Part shown: one piece after another, positions 1 to 5,680 of the stretch
Numbering within the stretch: position 1 is the first letter of the stretch
Layout: each line of letters begins with the position of its first letter
Source of the DNA: Verrucomicrobiales bacterium
Lineage (GTDB): Bacteria; Verrucomicrobiota; Verrucomicrobiia; Verrucomicrobiales; Akkermansiaceae
Length of the DNA stretch: 8,094 nucleotides
Reading direction: 5' to 3'
NCBI GenBank assembly: GCA_003527555.1
Contig: DPWT01000153.1
Coordinates: forward strand, 1-8,094
Notes under the pieces: generated by a model
Databases searched by the model: none
Seen by the model: only the letters and a program-made list of their open reading frames with translations
Told to the model about the DNA's origin: nothing
Position numbers and translations under genes: made by a program

Positions 1-193
1 CCATGTGCACCGTGCGGGGCGGGAATTCATCACAATCCAGCCATCCGAGCAAGTAAATTTTAACCACTCACCGAGTTTTTTAGAAAATATCCCATCGTAT
101 CAGCATTTTAGGGTATTCATTGATCAAATTTTAAGCCCCTCACTGTGTTTTTGACCACTCGTTATTGGTTTTATTCTGGTGAGAGATGTTGAA

Positions 194-220
194 TACGGCG
201 GTTTGGGATTTCCCGCCGTA
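194..220. repeat. Perfect 8-bp inverted repeat with 11-nt spacer
   Basis: TACGGCGG (194-201) and CCGCCGTA (213-220) are exact reverse complements separated by 11 bases. The spacer region itself contains a smaller palindrome, GGGATTTCCC (205-214). The GC-rich arms stand out from the AT-rich surroundings. Neither strand has a T-run directly after the stem, so a standard intrinsic terminator is not supported. It could be a protein-binding dyad or an RNA hairpin in a leader of the recombinase gene. Confidence 0.55.
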
Positions 221-244
221 AGGCACTTAACGAGATTGATCTGA

Positions 245-418
245 GTGACCCTTGTTCCCCTTATCATCATATCTGGTAGCACGAGTGCATTTCAGAAGGT
301 ATGCCCACTTGGATCTCGATGGGTCCCACAGTACTTTAAAAGGATGATTTTCAGGAAAACTGGTAAACAGAGGTTTGTTTTTAAGAAAAATACTTTAGAA
401 TACTTTAGTAATGGCTGA
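245..418 (+). CDS. Possible small basic protein overlapping the xerC start
   Basis: A GTG-started frame of 57 codons runs from 245 to a TGA at 416-418, overlapping the recombinase start by 8 bases. The predicted peptide begins with a short hydrophobic stretch (VTLVPLIIIS) and then becomes rich in Lys, Arg, Phe and Tyr. No ribosome binding site precedes the GTG, and several Arg codons are the rare AGG, which argues against a real gene. If it is translated, its overlap could couple ribosomes onto xerC, which itself has no visible Shine-Dalgarno. I do not recognise the sequence. Non-coding chance is the simpler explanation. Confidence 0.2.
   Translation: MTLVPLIIISGSTSAFQKVCPLGSRWVPQYFKRMIFRKTGKQRFVFKKNTLEYFSNG
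274..289 (+). promoter_or_regulatory. Possible sigma-54 -24/-12 promoter upstream of xerC
   Basis: The sequence TGG-N9-TGCA has GG and GC elements with the 10-base spacing of sigma-54 promoters, and matches about 8 of the 12 informative positions of TGGCACG-N4-TTGCW. It would give a leader of roughly 110 nt before the recombinase start at 411. A match of this quality can arise by chance and XerC-type genes are not usual sigma-54 targets, so this is only a candidate. Confidence 0.2.
389..408 (+). repeat. Tandem 10-bp direct repeat at the xerC start
   Basis: AATACTTTAG occurs twice back to back (389-398 and 399-408), ending two bases before the recombinase ATG. A third partial copy, TACTTTAAAA, lies at 332-341. 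The position covers the place where a ribosome binding site would be expected, so it could serve as an operator or translation-control element, or be chance in AT-rich DNA. Confidence 0.5.
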
Positions 419-1316
419 TGACATCGAAGCATTCATAGAGTTCATGCGTGTTGAGCGTAACGCCTCTGAGCGGACGCTAAGAAACTATAGCCATGCTCTG
501 AATGCCTACCTTGATTGGCGTGGAAATATATTTTCAAGCTGGTGGGATGAGACGGCCGATGAATACCGTGGATATTTGTTTGTATTGATGAAAAAGGAGA
601 TGGCACGGTCGACGATTCGGTTGCGTTTTGCGGCACTCCGGTCGTTCTACAAATATCTGGTTCACCGTCGTGGCCTGAGAGTGAGCCCGCTCGCAGAAAT
701 ACAGCTACCCAAAGCGGAGAGAAAACTGCCAGTTGTACTCAGTCTAAAACAGATGGAGGAGCTTCTGGTGATGCCGCTCAAGATGGAACTCGATAAGCGC
801 GCGCAGCCGTGGCAACCGCTGCGTGATGTCGCAATCCTTGAGCTGTTTTATTCCAGCGGTCTACGAGTCTCTGAGCTGGTCGCGCTCGATGTGCGGGACG
901 CAGATTTTTTATCTGAGACACTGCGGGTGGTGGGCAAGGGGAATAAACAACGTATTGTGCCAATCGGATCGCACGCGATGAAAGCAATTCAAAAATACCG
1001 AAGTGAGGCAGAGGTGCATGATGGCCCACTTTTTATCAATAAAAACAAAGACCCAAACAAACGCCGACTGAGCGCGCGCGCCGTACAGATGCTGTTAAAT
1101 AAATACATACTTGCGAGCGGCATAGGGATTGCGATCACACCCCACAAGTTACGTCACACATTTGCTACGCACATGCTCGATTATGGTGCGGACTTGCGTA
1201 GTGTTCAAAGTCTATTAGGTCACTCCTCGCTCTCTACTACGCAAATTTATACACACGTTACTAAGGAGCGCTTACGCGAAGCGTATGATGCGGCGCACCC
1301 GAGGGCTGATGAGTAA
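411..1316 (+). CDS. xerC: Tyrosine recombinase of the XerC/XerD type
   Basis: This site-specific tyrosine recombinase (301 aa) is most likely a chromosome dimer resolution enzyme acting at a dif site with a partner recombinase in the cytoplasm. Residues 4-90 form the N-terminal SAM-like core-binding domain (IEAFIEFMRVERNASERTL...). The catalytic domain follows, with the full set of active-site residues: R152 in SGLRVSEL, K176 in GKGNKQR, H245 and R248 in HKLRHTFATHML, H271 in LLGHSSLSTTQ and the nucleophile Y280 in IYTHV. Length is normal for XerC/XerD (about 300 aa). The ATG at 411 gives a proper N-terminus but has no Shine-Dalgarno before it. Its stop lies one base from the stop of convergent apbE. 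XerC rather than XerD is a judgement: the two are hard to separate by eye. An integron integrase is unlikely because the extra integrase-specific patch is not apparent. Confidence 0.92.
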   Translation: MADDIEAFIEFMRVERNASERTLRNYSHALNAYLDWRGNIFSSWWDETADEYRGYLFVLMKKEMARSTIRLRFAALRSFYKYLVHRRGLRVSPLAEIQLPKAERKLPVVLSLKQMEELLVMPLKMELDKRAQPWQPLRDVAILELFYSSGLRVSELVALDVRDADFLSETLRVVGKGNKQRIVPIGSHAMKAIQKYRSEAEVHDGPLFINKNKDPNKRRLSARAVQMLLNKYILASGIGIAITPHKLRHTFATHMLDYGADLRSVQSLLGHSSLSTTQIYTHVTKERLREAYDAAHPRADE

Positions 1317-1317
1317 C

Positions 1318-2304
1318 TTATTTGTTGTTTACGATTGATTCCAGCGAGCCAGCACTATTTTCAAAAACGATAATAGTCATGAGGCCCCGATGTGGTAGTT
1401 GTGGATTTACACAGAAGGCTGTGCTCATTGCATCGGTCATAATGGCTTTATCTGTAATGACGGTAGCCGAGATGCGTTGAGTCAGGCCGAGGCCGGTAGT
1501 TGGGCTGACAACGTGAGAGTATCTTTTGTCTGCGATAGTAATTGATTGATGAAGATCACCAGAAGTTGAGATAGCGCAGTTAGATTTTATCAAAGTTTTT
1601 GGCGTGATGGTATAGTTGGTGTCGAGTGTTTTCAGAGTGACCTTCCACCCGTCTTTATTGGGTGGGGGATCGCCCAGTAGAACTTCACCACCCGCAATGA
1701 TTGATACTCGGTTTATCCCTCGATCTTTAAAAATTGAGAGCATTCCATCTGCTGCATATCCTTTGGCAATACCTCCGAGATCAAGGCGCATGTTATCTAC
1801 TAGCTTGGTGACCGAGCGCGACTGAGGATCAAGTCTCAGTTTTTTCCACCCACTTGCGGCTTTTGCCACAGCTATACTCTCCTTGGTTGGAAGAGAGTTT
1901 TTTTTGCGTGCAATACGCCAGTTAAAGCAATGCCATCCGAGCGTAGGATCGTAAGCGCCGTCAGTTTGTTCCGCTATGTAGAGCGCGCTGTTAAGCACGT
2001 CAAATAGCATTGGGCTGCAAGAAAATGGTTTATTGGTAGACGCGGCATTGAGCTGCATGAGTTCGCTAGTTACATCGTAGTCGGAGCATGTGCGGTTGAC
2101 CTCTTCGGCATATTTAAAAGCCGCTCTGGCGGCAGTATCAGCCTTCTCTTTATTGTCAGCAAAAAGCACGATGGAAAATCGGGTGCCCATTATCGGCTGA
2201 TGATAGGTATATTTTCCCAATGATATTCTAGCATTCAGCGCAGGTTCTTTGTCACACTGTGCTAGCATGACGATACCAATGAGGAAAAAGGCGTGTCGAA
2301 ACAT
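1318..2304 (-). CDS. apbE: FAD:protein FMN transferase, ApbE family lipoprotein
   Basis: ApbE enzymes transfer FMN from FAD onto a Thr or Ser of target proteins such as NqrB/C or RnfG subunits, outside the cytoplasmic membrane. The 328-aa product starts with a lipoprotein signal peptide whose lipobox LAQC ends at Cys17, so it is probably anchored on the periplasmic side. Family signatures are PIMGTRFSI (38-46), GAYDPTLG (117-124), DLGGIAKGYAAD (175-186), AGGEVLLGD (204-212), AISTSGD (244-250), YSHVVSPTTG (262-271) and the metal-binding region ITDKAIMTDAMSTAF (283-297, with T290 and D291). Length is normal for the family. The ATG is 5 bases after the upp stop and an AGG lies just upstream, so it is probably co-transcribed with upp. 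No target protein with an SGAT-type flavinylation motif is encoded in this window. Confidence 0.93.
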   Translation of the reverse strand: MFRHAFFLIGIVMLAQCDKEPALNARISLGKYTYHQPIMGTRFSIVLFADNKEKADTAARAAFKYAEEVNRTCSDYDVTSELMQLNAASTNKPFSCSPMLFDVLNSALYIAEQTDGAYDPTLGWHCFNWRIARKKNSLPTKESIAVAKAASGWKKLRLDPQSRSVTKLVDNMRLDLGGIAKGYAADGMLSIFKDRGINRVSIIAGGEVLLGDPPPNKDGWKVTLKTLDTNYTITPKTLIKSNCAISTSGDLHQSITIADKRYSHVVSPTTGLGLTQRISATVITDKAIMTDAMSTAFCVNPQLPHRGLMTIIVFENSAGSLESIVNNK

Positions 2305-2309
2305 CTGAC

Positions 2310-2936
2310 CTACGGGTTAACAGTACCAAAAATTCGGTCTCCAGCATCACCTAGGCCGGGAAGTATGTAACCTTGTTTGTTAAGACGGTTATCCAGTGCT
2401 GGGTAGTAAACTGAAACATCTGGGTGGGCGTTATTCATGGTTTGCAAACCTTCAGGAGCTGCAACGAGGCAGGCAAATCGAATATGCTTTGCGCCATTAT
2501 TTTTAAGTTCTGAAATGGCAGCTGCGGCAGACCCCCCGGTCGCGAGCATCGGGTCAATCACAATCACATCGGCATGGTTTAATACGGTTGGCGCCTTAAA
2601 ATAGTAGCTTCTTGGTTGAAGAGTCTGTTCATCACGCTCCATACCAATATGTGCCACGGAGGCAGTAGGGAGCAGGTTTAGAAAGCCGTCGAGCATTCCC
2701 AGACCTGCACGCAGAATAGGAACCAGCACGATCTCACGTTCCAGTTTTCTGCCGGTTGTGACTTCCAGAGGTGTTTTAACCTCTACAGACATGGTGAACA
2801 GGTTTTCAGTAACAGAAGGAACCATCATTTGCGCTATTTCGCGCACATATGTCCTGAACTCACTGGTTGGGCAGTCACACTGGCGAAGGCGTGCCATGCG
2901 GTCGTCAATGACTGGGTGCTGAATATGTTGGTTCAT
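2310..2936 (-). CDS. upp: Uracil phosphoribosyltransferase
   Basis: Upp makes UMP from uracil and PRPP in pyrimidine salvage in the cytoplasm. The chosen start (ATG at 2936) gives 208 aa, the normal family length. From that start, PILRAGLGM is at 73-81, the PRPP-binding loop VIVIDPMLATGGSA at 124-137, and the uracil-binding C-terminal segment GYILPGLGDAGDRIFGT at 189-205. The frame stays open upstream to a GTG at 3020, which would add 28 residues with no counterpart in the family, so the longer form is not preferred. Another in-frame ATG lies 5 codons upstream. None of these starts has a clear Shine-Dalgarno. apbE follows after 5 bases on the same strand. The divergent cytochrome operon begins 155 bases upstream. 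Confidence 0.95.
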   Translation of the reverse strand: MNQHIQHPVIDDRMARLRQCDCPTSEFRTYVREIAQMMVPSVTENLFTMSVEVKTPLEVTTGRKLEREIVLVPILRAGLGMLDGFLNLLPTASVAHIGMERDEQTLQPRSYYFKAPTVLNHADVIVIDPMLATGGSAAAAISELKNNGAKHIRFACLVAAPEGLQTMNNAHPDVSVYYPALDNRLNKQGYILPGLGDAGDRIFGTVNP

Positions 2937-3040
2937 TGTGGTAACCAGCATGTCTGATTGAGCATTGCAATCAAGAGGGAAAGCTACCCAGGAAATATAT
3001 GAAAATGATGGAATAAACACCAGGTAAGCGCGTATTATTA

Positions 3041-3056
3041 TGGAAATTTAACTGCT
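3041..3056 (+). promoter_or_regulatory. Candidate sigma-54 -24/-12 promoter of the cytochrome operon
   Basis: TGG-N9-TGCT places GG (3042-3043) and GC (3054-3055) exactly 10 bases apart, as sigma-54 requires, and matches about 8 of the 12 informative positions of TGGCACG-N4-TTGCW. Transcription would begin near 3067, leaving a leader of about 25 nt before the ATG at 3092, which is a natural position. A sigma-54 activator gene lies just beyond this operon in convergent orientation. The C at the -22 position and the first T of TTGC are not conserved, so this is a plausible but unproven site. Confidence 0.35.
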
Positions 3057-3070
3057 TCAATCTGCGCTAG

Positions 3071-3086
3071 ATTCAGTCGACTTAAT
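3071..3086. promoter_or_regulatory. 16-bp imperfect dyad in the cytochrome gene leader
   Basis: ATTcAGTCGACTtAAT is symmetrical except for one mismatched pair, with a perfect 8-bp palindrome AGTCGACT at its centre (3075-3082). It sits 5 bases before the cytochrome gene start, where a bound regulator or an RNA hairpin could block expression. No known operator is recognised. Confidence 0.3.
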
Positions 3087-3091
3087 ATCAT

Positions 3092-4177
3092 ATGAAAAGA
3101 GTAACCGTTTTTTTTATCGGAATAATTAGTGTTTTAGTGCCTGCGTTTGCAGATTCCGTTGAACTACCCAGCACCGTTCTTACGTATAGTAATCGACCAC
3201 TCGGATCGCCGGATGAACCACTGCTTCTGCGAACGTTTATGCCGGATCCCGGTATAGGTGCTGGCGTGTTAAGCCGCCATGATCGGAGTGCTAAATCACC
3301 CAAGTATAATGTTAAAAAAGGAAGTGACGCATCAGGCGAATATAAACCGATTGATGGACTGCCCGCAGCCATAGGCGTGAATTACGGCAGTGTGCTTTCC
3401 TACTGCTGGGACACGGTTGAGTGCCGACTTCTCTATTCTTGGAACAATGGCTTTTTGGATATGCAGAATTACTGGGGTGACACTCAGCGTGGTAGCCGCC
3501 GGTCGTATGGATATGTGCCCAGCCTTGTGGGCAGCCTGTTTTACATGGCGAGGGGCAAGCATCCATTGCAGATCGATGGCCAAAGCCTTTCTGATCTGCC
3601 CGAGCCTGTGAAGTTCTGGGGTTACACCAAGTCGGGAAAACGTATCATGTTGAAATATGCTGCTGGTGATGCTGAGATCGTGTGTGAGATAAGTTCGGGC
3701 AATGTGGAGCATACATTGGAGATTCGTTATTTAATGAAGGGGAAAGGCAAGCTGAGTTATCAGGTTGGTCTAGCTGGGCACAACGTGAAAAGGGAGTCTG
3801 AAGTAGAGTTGTTGGTGACAATTCAGGGCACAAAAATTGCACAGTATGATGGCTCGCCTAATAAAAACCTGCTCAAGGGCGGTGTGAATGCTGATTCCGG
3901 CAAACGTGTATTCGCAGCAATGGCGTGTGTTACCTGTCACTCACTTGATGGGTCAAAAAGTCACGGGCCTAGTTTGCTGGGCGTGTATGGCAGCCAACGA
4001 AAAATCAAAGGTATAGAAAACCCCGTGGATGCTGATGATGCTTATATTTTAGAATCCATCCGCAACCCTAACGCAAAAGTTGTTCATGGTTTTCCGGAAA
4101 ATTATATGCCCCCTTATCAGCTGAAGAAAGATGAATACACAGCACTACTGCTTTACATCAAAACCCTCAAAAAATAA
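3092..4177 (+). CDS. Exported single-haem c-type cytochrome with PVC-type N-terminal domain
   Basis: This is a periplasmic electron-transfer protein (361 aa). A signal peptide covers residues 1-20 (positively charged start, hydrophobic FFIGIISVLVPAFA, likely cut before DS). Residues of about 25-250 form a domain recalling the part that precedes the dehydrogenase domain in large PVC haem-binding proteins (possibly DUF6797-like, from memory): the CRLLYSW-NNGFLDMQNYWGD stretch and the paired VKFWGYTKSGKRIMLKY strand segment are typical. Residues of about 265-361 are a class I cytochrome c domain with haem site C279-V-T-C282-H283 and probable distal ligand M339 in NYMPPY, followed by the usual C-terminal helix. 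The closing part resembles the cytochrome domain fused to some cytochrome oxidase subunits II. The propeller gene starts 4 bases downstream, so the two products probably work together, the cytochrome taking electrons from the partner. The substrate is unknown. No Shine-Dalgarno is visible before the ATG. Confidence 0.85.
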   Translation: MKRVTVFFIGIISVLVPAFADSVELPSTVLTYSNRPLGSPDEPLLLRTFMPDPGIGAGVLSRHDRSAKSPKYNVKKGSDASGEYKPIDGLPAAIGVNYGSVLSYCWDTVECRLLYSWNNGFLDMQNYWGDTQRGSRRSYGYVPSLVGSLFYMARGKHPLQIDGQSLSDLPEPVKFWGYTKSGKRIMLKYAAGDAEIVCEISSGNVEHTLEIRYLMKGKGKLSYQVGLAGHNVKRESEVELLVTIQGTKIAQYDGSPNKNLLKGGVNADSGKRVFAAMACVTCHSLDGSKSHGPSLLGVYGSQRKIKGIENPVDADDAYILESIRNPNAKVVHGFPENYMPPYQLKKDEYTALLLYIKTLKK

Positions 4178-4181
4178 TCAA

Positions 4182-5663
4182 ATGAATCATTTTAAATATC
4201 TTTGGATTAGTGCGAGGCGAGTTGTTATTGGCTGCCTAACAATTATTTATTCGATTGCGTATGCCGAAGATAGCTGGAAAGTGGAAACCGTTGCGCTTCC
4301 GGCAGGATTACCCCCTGAAGTGGGTGCTGTGAAATTTGATTCAGAAGGGATGCTCTACGTGGCGTTGCGGCGGGGTGATGTTTTGATGGCGAAGCCGGTT
4401 GCTGATGCCCAGAAATTCCATTGGAAGCATTTTGCCTCGGGTTTTCACAACGCTTGCGGAATGGAAGTTGTTAAACCAGGGCACTTAATTATCAGCCAAA
4501 TGCCTGAGCTTACCGAGGTGAAGGACACCGATGGTGATGGTACAGCAGACAGCTACCGCACGATGACCGATGCATGGGGGGTCAGTGGCAACTATCATGA
4601 GACCAACGAAATTTGCCCTGACGGACATGGTGGCTATTACATTGCGGTCGGCACGGCATCATACAACGGGCCGACATTTCACCATGTGCGAGGTAAATAC
4701 TCCAAAATTGGCCGGCGTGGTAGAAACTTCTCAGGTGTAGAATGGAAAGGCTGGGTGATGCATTATAGCAAAGACGGTAAAGTTACTCCATTTGCCAGTG
4801 GTTTCCGAATGCACAACGGGATCATGCGTGATTCCAAGGGGAACATATGGTGCGGTGATAATCAGGGTGATTGGCGCGCAACAACTCCGCTCTACCATGT
4901 TAGAAAGGGCAATTTTCACGGACATCCATCTAGCCTTATCTGGGACCCGGATTGGCCTGAAGGAAAAGATCCGCTCAAGATGTCGCTGAAGGAAATTGAT
5001 GCCATGCGCACGCGACCTGCTGTCCTAATCCCGCATAAAGAAATGAACCGATCCGCGAGTGAGCCCATTGAAATTCCTACAGGCTTCGGTCCATTTGCAG
5101 GGCAGATTCTGATTCCAGATAATAACGGCAATAGGATTACTCGAGTCATGTTAGATAAGGTTAATGGAGAGTATCAAGGATCGTGCACCCATTTTATCAA
5201 TGGCAAAGGGTTGCTCTCGGGGGGGAACCGCGTTGTGTTTTCAGCCGATGGAAAAACGCTTTATACTGGGCACACCGTGCGCGGTTGGGGGAAGCCGGCT
5301 GAGGGTGTACAAAGAATAACGTGGAGTGGTAAAACACCATTTGACGTACAAAACATAGCGTTAGAAAAAGTTGGGTTTACACTCAAACTTACTAAAGAGC
5401 TGAGCGACTTAGCCACTACCGCATGTAGTGTGCGCTCCTTCCGTTATGAATCCAAGTGGAGTTATGGTGGGCCGATGCTCGACCAGCGTGATGAGAAAGT
5501 TACGCTTTTACTTGCCAATGCGGATACGTTGAAGATCGATGTGCAAAAGCTCGAGCCTCTTCGTGTTTACCAAATCACTCTTGATGGACTGAGTTCCAGA
5601 GAGGGGGAGTTGTTAGTAAATAAAGTTTATTACTACACGCTTAACGAACTAAAAAAAAGTTAG
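4182..5663 (+). CDS. Exported beta-propeller protein, PQQ-dehydrogenase-like, PVC type
   Basis: The preferred ATG at 4182, 4 bases after the cytochrome stop, gives 493 aa beginning with a signal peptide (ISARRVVIGCLTIIYSIAYA, likely cut before ED at 29). An upstream in-frame ATG at 4131 would overlap the cytochrome gene and put 17 residues before the signal peptide, so it is rejected. The mature part shows repeated blade-like segments: VKFDSEGMLYVALRRGDV (50-67), a DTDGDGTAD acidic loop (115-123) that could bind calcium, GFRMHNGIMRDSKGNIW (207-223), GDNQGDW with PLYHV (225-241) and the C-terminal VYQITLDGL...YYTLNEL (462-490). These are hallmarks of the membrane-associated or secreted sugar/alcohol dehydrogenase-like propellers of PVC bacteria. 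It has no CXXCH haem site, so electrons from any oxidation would have to go to the neighbouring cytochrome. Whether it binds PQQ or has enzymatic activity cannot be read from the sequence. Confidence 0.82.
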   Translation: MNHFKYLWISARRVVIGCLTIIYSIAYAEDSWKVETVALPAGLPPEVGAVKFDSEGMLYVALRRGDVLMAKPVADAQKFHWKHFASGFHNACGMEVVKPGHLIISQMPELTEVKDTDGDGTADSYRTMTDAWGVSGNYHETNEICPDGHGGYYIAVGTASYNGPTFHHVRGKYSKIGRRGRNFSGVEWKGWVMHYSKDGKVTPFASGFRMHNGIMRDSKGNIWCGDNQGDWRATTPLYHVRKGNFHGHPSSLIWDPDWPEGKDPLKMSLKEIDAMRTRPAVLIPHKEMNRSASEPIEIPTGFGPFAGQILIPDNNGNRITRVMLDKVNGEYQGSCTHFINGKGLLSGGNRVVFSADGKTLYTGHTVRGWGKPAEGVQRITWSGKTPFDVQNIALEKVGFTLKLTKELSDLATTACSVRSFRYESKWSYGGPMLDQRDEKVTLLLANADTLKIDVQKLEPLRVYQITLDGLSSREGELLVNKVYYYTLNELKKS

Positions 5664-5680
5664 TGCAGAGCACTTATTTT
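5656..5680. terminator. Likely bidirectional intrinsic terminator
   Basis: Between and across the two convergent stops lies AGTGC-AGA-GCACT (5662-5674). The stem can be lengthened, past a T-T mismatch, by pairing part of the A-run at 5651-5658 with TATTTT at 5675-5680. A U-rich tail follows the stem on both strands (TTATTTT on plus; AACTTTTTTTT on minus). The core stem is only 5 bp, so it is short, but the position between convergent genes fits a shared terminator. Confidence 0.5.

Larger units (their letters stand above)
1..410. other. Gene-poor leading region upstream of the recombinase
   Basis: No confident gene lies in the first 410 bases. All plus frames are broken, although the frame starting at base 2 has only two stops (TGA at 152 and 242) before the TGA at 416. 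The minus strand has no convincing start that would leave the window. Contents that can be pointed to are a degenerate direct repeat (AAATTTTAA followed by a CTCACnGnGTTTTT-like stretch, near 55-81 and 126-152), a perfect inverted repeat at 194-220, a sigma-54-like element at 274-289, and a tandem 10-bp repeat just before the recombinase start. It may contain the tail of an unidentified gene from the left edge, a decayed gene, or only regulatory DNA. Confidence 0.5.

Noticed and set aside
1..110. Minus-strand gene leaving the window at the left edge (open frame through about 1-93).
   Set aside because: Its only possible starts are a GTG/ATG about 30 bases from the edge with no ribosome site, leaving roughly ten codons, too little to support a call.
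194..220. Inverted repeat as an intrinsic terminator of a gene from the left edge.
   Set aside because: No T-run follows the stem on either strand.
152..244. In-frame TGA codons at 152 and 242 read as selenocysteine or as a recoded sense codon.
   Set aside because: No SECIS-like hairpin follows directly in the expected position, the flanking peptide is not recognisable, and the other genes in the window use TGG for Trp and have no internal TGA. Stops in non-coding DNA are simpler.
411..1316. Recombinase as an integron or phage integrase in a mobile element.
   Set aside because: Length and motifs fit a housekeeping XerC/XerD; no att-like duplication, tRNA end, cassette array or other mobile gene is nearby.
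2937..3020. N-terminal extension of Upp from the GTG at 3020.
   Set aside because: The extra 28 residues have no counterpart in the family and the shorter form has exactly the usual length.
4131..4181. Upstream start of the propeller gene at 4131.
   Set aside because: It would overlap the cytochrome gene and bury the signal peptide behind 17 residues; the ATG at 4182 gives a clean export signal.
4614..4628. CPDGH in the propeller protein (residues 145-149) as a haem site.
   Set aside because: The haem motif needs two cysteines (CXXCH); here the second is Gly.
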